DNA of 44,134 bases from Aestuariivita boseongensis (GCF_001262635.1 NZ_JXYH01000028.1:1-44134); one strand, 5' to 3'. Shown: positions 15,979-25,841, counted from the first letter of the stretch. The notes: a model not told the origin generated them from the sequence alone. Numbers and translations: made by a program.

Positions 15979-17337
15979 TCAAACGGGGTCATTCTCCAGA
16001 TTGCGCGCCAGCCATTTTTCCAGCCAGTGGATGTTGTAATCCCCGGTATGGATGTCCTTTTCCTGCAAAAGCGCATGGAAGAGCGGCAGCGTGGTATCGA
16101 CCCCATCGACGATCAACTCACCCAGCGCACGGTCCAGCCGCGCCAGCGCCTCTGTCCGGTCGCGCCCATGCACGATCAGCTTGCCGATCAGGCTGTCGTA
16201 ATAGGGCGGGATGGAATAGCCGTCATAAAGTGCCGAATCCATCCGCACACCCAGTCCGCCGGGCGCGTGATACTGCGTGATCCGTCCGGGGCAGGGGCGG
16301 AAATCGGGCAGTTTTTCCGCGTTGATCCGCACCTCGATCGCGTGGCCGTTGATCTGCAGATCGTCCTGCGTGAAGGACATGGGCAAACCAGCCGCCACGC
16401 GGATCTGTTCGCGCACCAGATCGACACCGAAAATCCCTTCGGTCACCGGGTGTTCCACCTGAAGCCGGGTGTTCATTTCGATGAAATAGAACTCGCCGTC
16501 TTCATACAGGAACTCAATGGTCCCTGCGCCGATATAGTTGATCTTGGCCACCGCATCGGCGCAGATCTTGCCGATCTTCGCGCGTTCCTCGGCACTGATC
16601 GCGGGGCCGGGGGCCTCTTCAAACACCTTCTGGTGACGGCGCTGCAGCGAACAGTCGCGTTCCGCCAGATGCACCGCCTTGCCTTTGCCATCGCCAAAGA
16701 CCTGAATTTCGATATGGCGCGGTTTTTGCAGGTATTTCTCGATATAGACCTCGTCATTGCCGAAGGCGGCCTTGCCCTCGGCCCGAGCGGTCATGAAGGC
16801 CTTTTCCATCTCGCCGGCCGAGGCCGCGACTTTCATGCCGCGCCCGCCGCCGCCGGCGGTGGCCTTGATGATGACGGGATACCCCATCTCTTCGCCCAGG
16901 CGCTTGGCCTCGTCCAGACTGGCCACGCCGCCATCCGATCCGGGCACGCAAGGCACACCCAGCGCCTTCATCGTGTCCTTGGCGGTGATCTTGTCGCCCA
17001 TGATCCGGATATGTTCGGCAGTGGGGCCGATAAAGGTGATCCCGTGATCCTCGACCACCTGCACGAACTGGGCGTTTTCGCTCAGAAACCCGTAACCGGG
17101 ATGGATCGCCTGTGCGCCCGTGATCTCGCAGGCCGACATGATGGCGGGCACCGACAGATAACTGGATGTGCTGGAGGGCGGTCCGATACAGACGCTTTCA
17201 TCGGCCATGCGCACATGCATCGCATCGGCATCGGCGGTGGAATGCACGGCAACGGTGGCAATCCCCATCTCGCGGGCGGCGCGCACCACGCGCAGGGCAA
17301 TTTCCCCGCGATTGGCAATCAGGATTTTGTCGAACAT
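15979..17337 (-). CDS. accC: Acetyl-CoA carboxylase biotin carboxylase subunit AccC
   Basis: A 452-aa ATP-grasp enzyme that carboxylates the biotin on AccB with bicarbonate, the first half of malonyl-CoA synthesis. It shows the N-terminal [17 protein letters not shown], the Gly-rich ATP loop [12 protein letters not shown], the [12 protein letters not shown] stretch, and the catalytic [14 protein letters not shown]. Length is standard. It starts 13 bp after accB and is co-directional with it. Confidence 0.98.
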   Translation of the reverse strand: MFDKILIANRGEIALRVVRAAREMGIATVAVHSTADADAMHVRMADESVCIGPPSSTSSYLSVPAIMSACEITGAQAIHPGYGFLSENAQFVQVVEDHGITFIGPTAEHIRIMGDKITAKDTMKALGVPCVPGSDGGVASLDEAKRLGEEMGYPVIIKATAGGGGRGMKVAASAGEMEKAFMTARAEGKAAFGNDEVYIEKYLQKPRHIEIQVFGDGKGKAVHLAERDCSLQRRHQKVFEEAPGPAISAEERAKIGKICADAVAKINYIGAGTIEFLYEDGEFYFIEMNTRLQVEHPVTEGIFGVDLVREQIRVAAGLPMSFTQDDLQINGHAIEVRINAEKLPDFRPCPGRITQYHAPGGLGVRMDSALYDGYSIPPYYDSLIGKLIVHGRDRTEALARLDRALGELIVDGVDTTLPLFHALLQEKDIHTGDYNIHWLEKWLARNLENDPV

Positions 17338-17350
17338 CGCGCAGGCTGCC

Positions 17351-17845
17351 TTATTCGATGATCACCAGGGGGGTGCCATATTCCACTGCGGCCCCGTCTT
17401 CCACGAGGATCCGCTTGATCGTGCCCGAGGCGGGTGCGGGAATGTGGTTCATGGTTTTCATGGCTTCCACGATCAGCAGCGTGTCGCCTTCGCTGACCGC
17501 CGCACCCACGCTGATGAAGGGGGACGCACCCGGTTCGGGCTGCATGTAAACCGTACCAACCATGGGCGAGGTGACGGCACCGGGATGGCTTGCGGGATCT
17601 TCCGGCGTTGCAGCCGCGGCAGGAGCTGCGGCGGCGGGGGCAGGGGCGGCAGGGGTTGCCGCTGGCGCTGCGGCCACAGGGGCCGGCGCGGCGGCGGTAA
17701 GTGTGGCGCGGCTGACGCGCACATTCAGGCTGTCATTGTCGCCGTACTCGCGCTTGACCTGCAATTCGGTCAGGTCGTTCTCGTTCAACAGCTCGGCCAG
17801 AGCCTTGATGAATGCCACATCCGCGTCATGCGATTTATTTGCCAT
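17351..17845 (-). CDS. accB: Biotin carboxyl carrier protein AccB
   Basis: A 164-aa carrier that holds the biotin shuttled between AccC and the carboxyltransferase AccAD. The C-terminal biotinyl domain contains the attachment site EAMKTMNH (K130). A long Ala/Pro-rich linker (about residues 45-80) joins it to an N-terminal helical dimer-forming segment. AGGA lies 7 nt before the ATG at 17845. It is the first gene of accB-accC. The 235 bp between it and the divergent synthetase gene contain nothing I recognise beyond C- and G-runs. Confidence 0.97.
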   Translation of the reverse strand: MANKSHDADVAFIKALAELLNENDLTELQVKREYGDNDSLNVRVSRATLTAAAPAPVAAAPAATPAAPAPAAAAPAAAATPEDPASHPGAVTSPMVGTVYMQPEPGASPFISVGAAVSEGDTLLIVEAMKTMNHIPAPASGTIKRILVEDGAAVEYGTPLVIIE

Positions 17846-18080
17846 GCGTATCCTCGACCGCTTCTCGTGATCCGCCCATCTGCCTGCGGGCGTTGGTTCC
17901 CAGTGTTATATGCCGTCTGCCCCGTCAGGAAAAGCACGGCACGGGTTTTCCCTTTGATGGGGGTTTTTCACCAAAATGACCAGAGGGAAAGCGCAACCGT
18001 CTCTCCCCCCCTACCGGGGGAATTGAAGGGCACGCGGACAGGTGGTTAACTGCGCGTGTGGCGAAGCATGGGGGTGAAAG

Positions 18081-19592
18081 ATGAATATCGCGCAATGGCT
18101 GGAACGGACTGCCGCGCTGCACCCTGAGCGCCCCGCGCTTTTTTCCGGGCGTGAGATGGTCTGCACCTATGGCCAGTTTCACACCCGCGCGCTGCAGGTG
18201 GCGGGCTGGCTGGCTGCGCAGGGCATCCAGCCGGGGGACCGGGTAGCGATCTTCATGAAAAACTGCCCCGAATACCTGATCGCGCAATATGGCATCTGGT
18301 ACGCCGGAGCGGTCGCGGTGCCGATCAATGCCAAGCTGCATGGGCGCGAGGCGGCCTTCATTCTGGAAAACTCGGGCACCGGGGTTGTCTTTACTTCTCC
18401 CGGTCTGACCGAGGCGCTGACCGACGCGGAAGCCCCCGGGCAGATCGCCGACATCACCTCCGACCTCTGGGCCGGCATCTTCGCCGAACAGGCCACCGCC
18501 GCCTCAGCCGCCCGGCCGCGCGCCTCCGACGACCTGTGCTGGCTCTTTTACACCTCCGGCACCACGGGGCGACCCAAGGGTGTGATGATCACCCATCGCA
18601 TGCTGATTGCCATGTCGCTGTGTTACGAAACCGATTGCGACCCGGTCCGCCACGATGACACGATCCTCTATTCGGCGCCGATGAGTCATGGCGCAGGCAT
18701 CTATAACATGATGCACGTGCTCAAGGCCGCGCGCCATGTCTGCCCGCCCTCGGGCGGCTTTGACGAGGCCGAGATCTTCGACCTGGCCCGCCATTTCGGA
18801 TCGGTCCAGATGTTCGCCGCGCCCACCATGGTCAAACGGATGACGCAGGTGGCCAAAGCGACCGGCGAGACGGGGGAGGGGCTGCGCACCGTCGTCTATG
18901 CCGGCGGCCCGATGTATAATGCCGATATCATCGAGGCGGTGGATCATTTCGGCCCCATCTTCGTGCAGATCTATGGCCAGGGCGAATGCCCCATGGGCAT
19001 CACCGCGCTGTCGCGCCACGATGTGACAGACCGCACCCATCCGCGCTGGCGCGAAAGGCTGGGCAGCGTGGGCCGCGCGCAATCGGCGGTGGAAGTGGCC
19101 ATCGGCGATGCGGAAGGCAACCCGCTCCCGCCGGGCGAACACGGGGAAATCATGGTTCGCGGCGACACGGTGATGCCGGGTTACTGGCAGAACCCGGAAG
19201 CCACGGAAAAGACCATCGTGAATGGCTGGCTGATGACGGGTGACATGGGATATCTCGACGAAGACGGATACCTCACCATGCAGGACCGGTCCAAGGACAT
19301 GATCATCACCGGAGGCTCAAACGTCTATCCGCGCGAGGTCGAAGAGGTTCTTTTGACCCATTCCGCAGTTACCGAGGTCTCCGTCGTCGGCCGCCCCCAC
19401 CCCGAATGGGGCGAAGAGGTCGTGGCCTTTGTCGTGGGCGACGCCGATCCGGGGGAACTGGACCGGCTCTGCATCGACAATATCGCCCGGTTCAAACGGC
19501 CCAAGGATTACATCCGTATCCCGGAATTGCCCAAGAACAACTATGGCAAGGTTCTGAAAACCGAGCTGCGCAAATCATTCGAGGAGGGGTAG
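18081..19592 (+). CDS. Class I adenylate-forming acyl-CoA synthetase
   Basis: A 503-aa ATP-dependent ligase that activates a carboxylic acid to its acyl-AMP and then acyl-CoA. Motifs in order are FYTSGTTGRPKG (P-loop, about residues 155-166), IYGQGECPMGITA, TGDMGYLDEDGYL (ribose-binding Asp), DRSKDMIITGGSNVYPREVE, and the C-terminal catalytic Lys in KNNYGKVLKTEL. The acid cannot be read from sequence. It is joined directly to a 3-hydroxybutyrate dehydrogenase gene (TAG then ATG, no gap), hinting at a role with ketone bodies or short/medium acyl groups. A GGGGGTGAAAG ribosome region precedes the ATG. Confidence 0.93.
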   Translation: MNIAQWLERTAALHPERPALFSGREMVCTYGQFHTRALQVAGWLAAQGIQPGDRVAIFMKNCPEYLIAQYGIWYAGAVAVPINAKLHGREAAFILENSGTGVVFTSPGLTEALTDAEAPGQIADITSDLWAGIFAEQATAASAARPRASDDLCWLFYTSGTTGRPKGVMITHRMLIAMSLCYETDCDPVRHDDTILYSAPMSHGAGIYNMMHVLKAARHVCPPSGGFDEAEIFDLARHFGSVQMFAAPTMVKRMTQVAKATGETGEGLRTVVYAGGPMYNADIIEAVDHFGPIFVQIYGQGECPMGITALSRHDVTDRTHPRWRERLGSVGRAQSAVEVAIGDAEGNPLPPGEHGEIMVRGDTVMPGYWQNPEATEKTIVNGWLMTGDMGYLDEDGYLTMQDRSKDMIITGGSNVYPREVEEVLLTHSAVTEVSVVGRPHPEWGEEVVAFVVGDADPGELDRLCIDNIARFKRPKDYIRIPELPKNNYGKVLKTELRKSFEEG

Positions 19593-20396
19593 ATGACAGA
19601 TCTCACCGGCAAAACCGCCCTGATTACCGGGTCCGTGCAGGGCATTGGCCTCGCCATCGCCGAAGCCATGGCCGCAGCCGGCGCGCGCATCGCGGTGCAT
19701 GGTCTGGCGGGCGACGCCCAGATCGAAGAGGTCTGCAGCCACCTCAAGGACAAAGGCGCGCCGCAGGCCGAGTTTTTCGCGGGCGACATGCGCAACCCCG
19801 ACCGCATTTCCGAACTGATGGAGGCCGTCGCCGCCTGGGGTGGGCCGGATATCCTGGTCAACAATGCTGGCATCCAGCACACCGCGCCCCTGGCCGACAT
19901 GCCGCGCGAGAAATGGGACGCGATCCTGGCCATCAACCTGTCAGCGGCTTTCCACACCATGCAGGCCGCGATGCCCGGAATGGCCGCGCGCGGCTATGGA
20001 CGGGTGATCAACATCGCTTCGGTGCACGGGCTGGTCGCCTCGAAAGACAAAGCGCCTTATGTGGCCGCGAAATTCGGGCTGGTGGGCCTCAGCCGGGTTG
20101 CGGCGCTGGAATATGCCGACAAGGGCGACCGCACAAGCGGCGGGGTGACCGTCAACTGCATCTGCCCGGGCTGGACCGAAACCGCCATCATCCAGCCCCA
20201 GATCGACGCGCGCGCAGAGGCCCATGGAGGCGACCGCGACGCAGGCATCGCCGAGCTGCTGTCTGAAAAGCAACCCTCCCTGCGCACGTCCGATCCGTCA
20301 GAAATCGGCGCTTTGGCGCTCTGGCTCTGCGCCCCGGTGGCGCATAACATCACCGGCACATCGATCCCCATCGACGGGGGCTGGACCGCCCAGTAA
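19593..20396 (+). CDS. bdhA: D-3-hydroxybutyrate dehydrogenase, SDR family
   Basis: A 267-aa NAD-dependent short-chain dehydrogenase. The nucleotide loop TGSVQGIGLA is at residues 12-21, NNAGIQHTAPL follows, and catalytic S143, Y156 and K160 (SVHG...YVAAK) are in place. The NNAGIQH and NIASVHGLVAS segments and the CPGWTETAIIQPQI stretch are typical of 3-hydroxybutyrate dehydrogenases, which interconvert 3-hydroxybutyrate and acetoacetate during polyhydroxybutyrate turnover. Its ATG follows the synthetase stop immediately, with GAGGAGGGG upstream as ribosome site, so the two are one operon. Other SDR substrates are possible. Confidence 0.88.
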   Translation: MTDLTGKTALITGSVQGIGLAIAEAMAAAGARIAVHGLAGDAQIEEVCSHLKDKGAPQAEFFAGDMRNPDRISELMEAVAAWGGPDILVNNAGIQHTAPLADMPREKWDAILAINLSAAFHTMQAAMPGMAARGYGRVINIASVHGLVASKDKAPYVAAKFGLVGLSRVAALEYADKGDRTSGGVTVNCICPGWTETAIIQPQIDARAEAHGGDRDAGIAELLSEKQPSLRTSDPSEIGALALWLCAPVAHNITGTSIPIDGGWTAQ

Positions 20397-20407
20397 CCAC
20401 TGCGCCA

Positions 20408-20475
20408 AAGGCGTTTCGAAACGCCTTGATCAAGCGCTTTCGAAAGCGCTTAACACGCAATTTCGAAAGTGCGTG
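20408..20475. repeat. Three tandem palindromes centred on TTTCGAAA
   Basis: AAGGCGTTTCGAAACGCCTT (20408-20427) and AAGCGCTTTCGAAAGCGCTT (20432-20451) are perfect 20-bp palindromes. CACGCA-ATTTCGAAAG-TGCGTG (20454-20475) has one mismatched pair. All share the TTTCGAAA core but have different arms, each arm complementary to its partner. Centres are 24 and 23 bp apart. They lie 12 bp after the bdhA stop. They may act as a hairpin array, a terminator or a protein-binding array; the function is unknown. Confidence 0.85.
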
Positions 20476-20521
20476 GCACCGCTGCGGAAACGGGCACATG
20501 ATCGCAAATCACAACCGCAAA

Positions 20522-20548
20522 ACAAAGCCGGCCCCGGTTGGGGCCGGC
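20522..20548 (-). terminator. Rho-independent terminator after livF
   Basis: A perfect 9-bp stem (GCCGGCCCC / GGGGCCGGC) with a 4-nt loop lies 46 bp after the livF stop. On the minus strand it is followed by TTTGTTTTG, a T-rich tract, so it most likely ends the liv operon. Confidence 0.7.
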
Positions 20549-20593
20549 AAAGTCTATCGCTCTGATCTTGTTCAGGCCGCACGCGGGGAGGGA

Positions 20594-21349
20594 TCAGATC
20601 GCCAGGTATTCCGCCCGCAGCTCGGCATTCTCAAGAACTTCGGCGGCCGTGCCGTCAAAGACGATCCCGCCCGTGTCCAGGATCACCGCACGATCCGCCA
20701 GCTCCAGCGCGCGCACCGCGTTCTGTTCCACGATCACGGTCGTCATGCCCTGTTCCTTGATGTGGATCAGCGTCTTTTCGATCTCGTCCACGATCACCGG
20801 GGCCAGACCCTCGTAAGGCTCGTCCAGCAGCAACACCTTGATGTCGCGCGCCAGCGCGCGGGCGATCGACAGCATTTGCTGTTCACCGCCCGACAGTGTG
20901 GTGCCTTCCTGATTGCGCCGTTCACCCAGGCGGGGGAACAGGTCGTAAAGCCGCTCGATCGACCAGCCCACGGGCGGGGCGATCTGGGCAAGCTTCAGGT
21001 TCTCTTCCACCGTCAGGCCCTGAATGATCCGCCGGTCCTCCGGCACCAGGCCCAGGCCGACCGATGCGGCCTCATAGCTGGTCATCTTGTGCAGCGGCTG
21101 GTGGTCCAGCCAGATTTCCCCATGGGTCACCTGCGGATCGCCCAGACGCGCAATCGACCGCAGAGTCGAGGTCTTGCCCGCCCCGTTCCGGCCCAGAAGG
21201 GCAAGGATTTCGCCCTCGTGCACGTTAAAGGAAATGCCCTGCACGATATAGCTTTCGCCGTAATAGGAATGCATGTCCCAGACCGACAGGAAGGCCGGGG
21301 CCGTGGTGGCCTGGTTGGCGTTTTTGGAAAAGTCGGGTTTGACGTTCAT
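20594..21349 (-). CDS. livF: Branched-chain amino acid/amide-type ABC transporter ATPase, LivF type
   Basis: A 251-aa ATP-binding subunit of a HAAT-family importer. Walker A is GRNGAGKTS, the signature is LSGGEQQM, and Walker B LLLDEPYEGLAP is followed by the H-loop region VEQNAVRAL. The EGLAP sequence after Walker B is characteristic of LivF. About 20 extra residues precede the domain. A GGAGACGATCAG ribosome site precedes ATG 21349. It is the last gene of the five-gene transporter operon. The substrate is not determined. Confidence 0.94.
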   Translation of the reverse strand: MNVKPDFSKNANQATTAPAFLSVWDMHSYYGESYIVQGISFNVHEGEILALLGRNGAGKTSTLRSIARLGDPQVTHGEIWLDHQPLHKMTSYEAASVGLGLVPEDRRIIQGLTVEENLKLAQIAPPVGWSIERLYDLFPRLGERRNQEGTTLSGGEQQMLSIARALARDIKVLLLDEPYEGLAPVIVDEIEKTLIHIKEQGMTTVIVEQNAVRALELADRAVILDTGGIVFDGTAAEVLENAELRAEYLAI

Positions 21350-21361
21350 CTGATCGTCTCC

Positions 21362-22117
21362 TTACGCGCTTTCGCCCAGATACGCTTCGCGCACCTTGGG
21401 GTGGCCCTTGATGTTCTCGGGCGTGTCCTCGACCAGGGGCGTGCCTTGCGCCAGCACCGTGATCCGTTCGGCCAAGGAGAACACCACATGCATGTCGTGT
21501 TCGATGATGGCGATGGTGATGTCGCGCTTTTCCTTGATCTCTTTCAGCAGGTCGATGGTGTTGTTGGTATCGGCCCGCGCCATACCCGCGGTCGGCTCGT
21601 CCAGCAACAGTAGACGCGGCTCCTGGCTCAGGCACATGCCGATCTCCAGCCGCCGTTTGTCGCCGCGTGACATGGACGCTGCATGCATATGGCGCTTGTC
21701 GGCCATGTTCATGTCTTCCAGCACATGCTCGGCCCGTTCGATGATGTCCTTCTGTGACATCACCCCGCTCAGGGCGTTCAGCTCGAACGACCCGTCGCGC
21801 TTGGCAAAGCAGGGGATCATCATGTTTTCCAGAACCGTCAGATCGCCAAAGATCTCGGGCGTCTGGAACACGCGGGAAATGCCCATCTGGTTGATCTCGT
21901 GCGGGGAGCGGCCCAGCACCGACTGCCCGTCGAACATCACTGACCCGGTATCGGGGATCAGCTTGCCCACGAAGCAGTTCAGCAGGGTGGATTTGCCCGC
22001 GCCGTTGGGCCCGATGATCGCATGCACGGTGTTTTCCGCGACGCTCAGGTTCACATTGCTCAGCGCCTGAAGGCCGCCGAACCGCTTGCCCACGTTTTTG
22101 ACTTCAAGAATACCCAT
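21362..22117 (-). CDS. livG: Branched-chain amino acid/amide-type ABC transporter ATPase, LivG type
   Basis: A 251-aa partner ATPase of LivF. Walker A is GPNGAGKST, followed by the LivG-type ISRVFQTPEIFGDLTVLENM stretch. An MSRGDKRRLEIGMCL segment replaces the standard LSxGxQ signature with SRGDKRR; this is a variant also seen in UrtD-type ATPases. Walker B is LLLLDEPTAGMARADT. The GMA form after Walker B is of the LivG/UrtD type. It sits between livM and livF with 12-bp gaps. A urea or amide substrate is therefore as possible as a branched-chain amino acid. Confidence 0.92.
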   Translation of the reverse strand: MGILEVKNVGKRFGGLQALSNVNLSVAENTVHAIIGPNGAGKSTLLNCFVGKLIPDTGSVMFDGQSVLGRSPHEINQMGISRVFQTPEIFGDLTVLENMMIPCFAKRDGSFELNALSGVMSQKDIIERAEHVLEDMNMADKRHMHAASMSRGDKRRLEIGMCLSQEPRLLLLDEPTAGMARADTNNTIDLLKEIKEKRDITIAIIEHDMHVVFSLAERITVLAQGTPLVEDTPENIKGHPKVREAYLGESA

Positions 22118-22129
22118 CCGTCTCTCTCC

Positions 22130-23332
22130 TTATTCCGCAGGCTCGGTTGTGCCTTTGCCTTCCTGCTTCGCGGCTTTGCGGCCACGGAAGAAGTTGGCAA
22201 TGCGCTGGCCGCCTTCGACCAGACCGCCGGGCAGGAAGATCACCACCAGCATGAAGATGATCCCCAGCGTCAGGTGCCAGCCTTTCCCGATGAAGGGGTA
22301 GACGATCGACACCATCGCGTCCTCAAGACCGTCCGGCATCCAATAGAACCATTCATGCAGGATGGTCTTGTTGATCTTGGAGATGATGTTCTCCATGTAC
22401 TTGATCATGCCTGCACCCAGGATCGGCCCGATCAGCGTGCCGGCGCCACCCAGAATGGTCATCAGAACAACCTCGCCCGAGGCGGTCCAGAACATCCGTT
22501 CGGCTCCCGCCAGCGGGTCCATCGACGCCATCAGGCCGCCCGCCAGCCCGGCATACATGCCCGAGATCACGAACGCCGCCAGCGTATAGGGGCGCGAGTT
22601 CAGCCCGGTATAGTTCAGCCGCTGCTGGTTCGATTTGATCGCGCGCAGCATCATGCCAAAAGGTGACCGGAAGATGCGGATCGAGATATAGAAAGCGATC
22701 AGCATGATGATCGCGCAGACGTAATAGCCGATGTTGAAGGTGAAAAGCCACGGGCCCAGCGCCAGCTCGGCACTGTCGCGCATCTCAAGCCCGAACAGCG
22801 ACGGCACGGGGATGTTGCCCCCTTCGGTCACTTGCTGGCCGATGATGCGCGGGTCGTCCAGCGCCAGCTGCAGGCCGGTTTCCCCGCCGGTGATCGGTGT
22901 CAGCACCGAATAGGCCAGCGCAAAGGACATCTGCGCAAAGGCCAGCGTCAGGATCGAGAAGTAGATCCCCGACCGCCGCAGGCTGATAAAGCCGATCAGC
23001 AGGGCAAAGACGCCCGCCACGATCACCGCCAAAACGATGGCCGGGATGATGTTCATGCTCAGCAGTTTGAACATCCACACCGCCGCATAGGATCCCACGC
23101 CCAGGAAGGCCGCGTGCCCGAAGGACAGATAGCCCGTCAGACCGAAGAGGATGTTGAACCCGATGGCGAAGATCCCGAAGATCACGAAACGCTGCATCAG
23201 GTCGGGGTATCCCGCGTTGAACTGCGCCAGATCCGAGTTTTCCGGAAACGGGTTCAGCAGGAACGGGGCCAGCGCCACCAGCGCCGCCACGATCAGCAGG
23301 AGGGTTGTGTCGCGTTTGTCCAGTCCGAACAT
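22130..23332 (-). CDS. livM: Branched-chain amino acid/amide-type ABC transporter permease, LivM type
   Basis: A 400-aa polytopic membrane subunit forming half of the translocation pore. It shows the family's [18 protein letters not shown] segment early, a central [23 protein letters not shown]-type coupling loop, and [13 protein letters not shown]. It is longer than E. coli-type cores because of a loop with [14 protein letters not shown] between membrane segments. A charged C-terminal tail ([12 protein letters not shown]) follows the last helix. It starts 4 bp after the livH stop and is co-directional with the other liv genes. Confidence 0.93.
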   Translation of the reverse strand: MFGLDKRDTTLLLIVAALVALAPFLLNPFPENSDLAQFNAGYPDLMQRFVIFGIFAIGFNILFGLTGYLSFGHAAFLGVGSYAAVWMFKLLSMNIIPAIVLAVIVAGVFALLIGFISLRRSGIYFSILTLAFAQMSFALAYSVLTPITGGETGLQLALDDPRIIGQQVTEGGNIPVPSLFGLEMRDSAELALGPWLFTFNIGYYVCAIIMLIAFYISIRIFRSPFGMMLRAIKSNQQRLNYTGLNSRPYTLAAFVISGMYAGLAGGLMASMDPLAGAERMFWTASGEVVLMTILGGAGTLIGPILGAGMIKYMENIISKINKTILHEWFYWMPDGLEDAMVSIVYPFIGKGWHLTLGIIFMLVVIFLPGGLVEGGQRIANFFRGRKAAKQEGKGTTEPAE

Positions 23333-23336
23333 GGAA

Positions 23337-24368
23337 TTACTCCTCCATCACGCCCTTGCGGCCCATCAGGCCCCGCGGACGCGTCAGCAGAATGATGATG
23401 GCGACCAGATAGATGATCACCTGGTTGATGCCGGGGATCAGGTCGATCACCTCGCGCATCGACGCAAAACTTTCCAGAATGCCCAGCAGGAAGCCCGCCA
23501 GAACCGCTCCGGGCAGTGAGCCCATGCCGCCCACAACCACCACGACGAAGGACAAAACAAGGAAGTCCATGCCCATATGGTAGTTGGGCGAGTTGATGGG
23601 CGTGTACATCACGCCCGCCAGCCCCGCGACCGCAGCCGCCAGCCCGAACATGATGGTAAAGCGCTTGTCGATATTGATGCCCAGAAGGCCCACGGTCTCC
23701 CGGTCGGCCATGCCCGCACGCACGACCATCCCGAAGGTGGTGAATTGCAGGAAGGCAAAGACCGCGCCGATCACAACGGCTGCAAAGGCGAAATAGACCA
23801 GCCGCCAATATGGATAGATGATCTGTCCGGCCTCCATACCCACGGCGGCTCCGAAATCGAACGATCCGACAAAGGCGTCGGGGGCCGGGGTCGGGATGGG
23901 GTTGGCGCCATAGAAATATTTGATGATCTCCTGCAAGACGATGGCCAGGCCAAAGGTCACCAGGATCTGGTCCGCATGGGGGCGCTTGTAGAAGTGGCGG
24001 ATCAGCCCGCGTTCCATGATCACGCCGATCCCGATCATGATCGGAATGGCAAAGAGGATCGACAAGGGAACCGCCCAGTCGATGATCACATCGCCGGTTT
24101 CCTGCCCGAACCAGTCATAGACATAAGGCACATCCACCTTCAGCGGATTGCCCAGAAAGTCTTTTCTGGTTTCGTCGATCACCTCATGGCTCAGCGTCAG
24201 GATCCGGCTCAGCGTCACGGCGCAGAAGGCCCCGATCATGAAAAGCGCGCCATGCGCGAAGTTGACCACGCCCAACGTGCCGAAGATCAGCGTCAGCCCC
24301 AGCGCGATCAGCGCATAGGCCGAGCCCTTATCAAGCCCGTTGAGAATTTGCAGGATTATGGCGTCCAT
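23337..24368 (-). CDS. livH: Branched-chain amino acid/amide-type ABC transporter permease, LivH type
   Basis: A 343-aa polytopic permease, the second half of the pore. Family landmarks are [40 protein letters not shown] at the N-terminus in pieces, [11 protein letters not shown], and [16 protein letters not shown] chose ATG 24368 (MDAIILQ), which has GGGTGG 5 nt upstream; a GTG at 24377 would add three residues. It is 126 bp downstream of the binding-protein gene, with three stem-loops in between that may lower permease relative to receptor. Confidence 0.93.
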   Translation of the reverse strand: MDAIILQILNGLDKGSAYALIALGLTLIFGTLGVVNFAHGALFMIGAFCAVTLSRILTLSHEVIDETRKDFLGNPLKVDVPYVYDWFGQETGDVIIDWAVPLSILFAIPIMIGIGVIMERGLIRHFYKRPHADQILVTFGLAIVLQEIIKYFYGANPIPTPAPDAFVGSFDFGAAVGMEAGQIIYPYWRLVYFAFAAVVIGAVFAFLQFTTFGMVVRAGMADRETVGLLGINIDKRFTIMFGLAAAVAGLAGVMYTPINSPNYHMGMDFLVLSFVVVVVGGMGSLPGAVLAGFLLGILESFASMREVIDLIPGINQVIIYLVAIIILLTRPRGLMGRKGVMEE

Positions 24369-24399
24369 CTTGTCCACCCATGAAAAGATGTGAAAATCG

Positions 24400-24487
24400 T
24401 CTCGCCCCGTGATGGGGCGAGACCTGGCGTTGAGGGGGCAGATTTTTCAGGGAAAAATCTGCGCCAAAGTCTTCGCTGAAGACTTTG
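24400..24487 (-). terminator. Three stem-loops between binding-protein and livH genes
   Basis: Three perfect hairpins stand in a row. TCTCGCCCC/GGGGCGAGA with a 5-nt loop is at 24400-24422. GCAGATTTTTC/GAAAAATCTGC with a 3-nt loop is at 24438-24462. CAAAGTCTTC/GAAGACTTTG with a 3-nt loop is at 24465-24487. None is followed by a long T-tract on the minus strand. They probably stabilise the upstream mRNA or cause partial termination after the receptor gene. Confidence 0.7.
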
Positions 24488-24494
24488 CCCGCGC

Positions 24495-25841
24495 TTATGC
24501 GCCGGCGTTGCAGGTGCCCAGTGCGCCGCCCGCGAATTGCGGGTGATCGGGGGCGTATGTGACCTGCTCGACCGGGGTAACTTCGACGATTTCCAGAAGG
24601 TCGAATTCGGACGAGGGGTTCTCTTTCCCCTTCACGACCAGCACGTCCTTGAAGCACTGGTGGTCTTCAGCACGATAGAGCGTCGGGCCGTTGCCCATGC
24701 CGTCGAATTCGAAGCCTTCCAGCGCCTCGACAACCGCACAGGGGTTGAACGAGCCTGCACGTTCCACCGCATCGGCATAAAGCAGCGCCTGCACATAGCA
24801 GGTGTGCGCAGCCTGGGACGGCGGGAAGCCGTACTTGGTGCCGAAGGACTGCACGAAGGCCTTGGAGCCTTCGTCCTGCAGCGACCAGTGCCAGTTGGTG
24901 GAGCCGAAGATGCCTTTCACGTTCGCGCCCGCACCTTTCGCCATCAGGCGCGAGTAGAGCGGCACAACAATTTCGAAGTTCTTGCCGTTGACCATACGGT
25001 CACGCAGGCCGAACTGCACCGCGTTGGTCAGCGAGTTCACCATGTTGCCGCCATAGTGGTTCAGAACCAGAACGTCGGCATCCGATTGCAGAACCGGCGC
25101 GATATAGGACGAGAAGTCGGTCTGCGTGAGCGGTGTCAGAACGGTGCCCACGGTTTCCCAGCCCATCGCCTCGGTCGAGCTGCGCACAGCCTCTTCCGTG
25201 GTATAGCCCCAGTTATAGTCTGCGGTCAGGTGATAGGCCTTCCGGTCGGTGCCGTAAGCATTGGCCAGCACCGGTGCCAGCGCTGCGCCCGACATGTAGG
25301 AATTGAAGAAGTGGCGGAAGCCATTGGCCCGCTTGTCTTTCCCGGTGGTGTCGTTCGAATGCGTCAGACCCGCCATGAAGATCACGCCGGCTTCCTGGCA
25401 AAGCGCCTGCACAGCCACAGCCACGCCCGAGGACGAACCGCCGGTGATCATGATCGCGCCGTCTTTTTCGATCATCGACTTAGCCGATGCGCGCGCGGCG
25501 TCCGATTTGGTTTGCGTGTCGCCGGTGACGTATTCGACCTTCTTGCCCATGATGCCGTTACCCTGCAGCGCTTTCGAGCTGAAGGTGTTCAGCATGCCGC
25601 CATCGCCGCCGCCGTTCAGGTGTTCGACCGCCAGCTCATAGGCGCGCAGTTCGTCGGCACCTTCGTCCGCATAGGGGCCTGTCTGGGGCACGTTGAAGCC
25701 CAGCGTGACCGAGCTTCCCGTCGGTTCGTTGGTAAAGGCCGAGGCGGACGAGGCCGTAAAGATCGTTGGAACGGCCAGACCAGCGCCTGCGACGGCACCG
25801 GTGCGAAGTACGCCACGACGAGTGACATTAGATTTGGACAT
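24495..25841 (-). CDS. Periplasmic substrate-binding protein of HAAT-type ABC transporter
   Basis: A 448-aa receptor feeding the LivHMGF transporter downstream. The N-terminus carries a twin-arginine-type signal (TRRGVLRTGAVAGAGLAVP) ending near SASA. The mature part is a type I periplasmic binding fold (LGFNVPQTGPYADEGADEL, GGSSSGVAVAVQALCQEAG, YNWGYTTEEAVR). The size and the overall sequence resemble receptors for urea or short-chain amides as much as LivK, so the ligand is left open. The ATG at 25841 has AGGA 6 nt upstream. It is first in the operon, divergent from the ScfR-like regulator. Confidence 0.92.
   Translation of the reverse strand: MSKSNVTRRGVLRTGAVAGAGLAVPTIFTASSASAFTNEPTGSSVTLGFNVPQTGPYADEGADELRAYELAVEHLNGGGDGGMLNTFSSKALQGNGIMGKKVEYVTGDTQTKSDAARASAKSMIEKDGAIMITGGSSSGVAVAVQALCQEAGVIFMAGLTHSNDTTGKDKRANGFRHFFNSYMSGAALAPVLANAYGTDRKAYHLTADYNWGYTTEEAVRSSTEAMGWETVGTVLTPLTQTDFSSYIAPVLQSDADVLVLNHYGGNMVNSLTNAVQFGLRDRMVNGKNFEIVVPLYSRLMAKGAGANVKGIFGSTNWHWSLQDEGSKAFVQSFGTKYGFPPSQAAHTCYVQALLYADAVERAGSFNPCAVVEALEGFEFDGMGNGPTLYRAEDHQCFKDVLVVKGKENPSSEFDLLEIVEVTPVEQVTYAPDHPQFAGGALGTCNAGA

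Noticed and set aside
17980-18030. C-run/G-run hairpin between accB and the acyl-CoA synthetase
   Set aside because: A short stem of C against G only, at a divergent promoter region; too weak to call a terminator.
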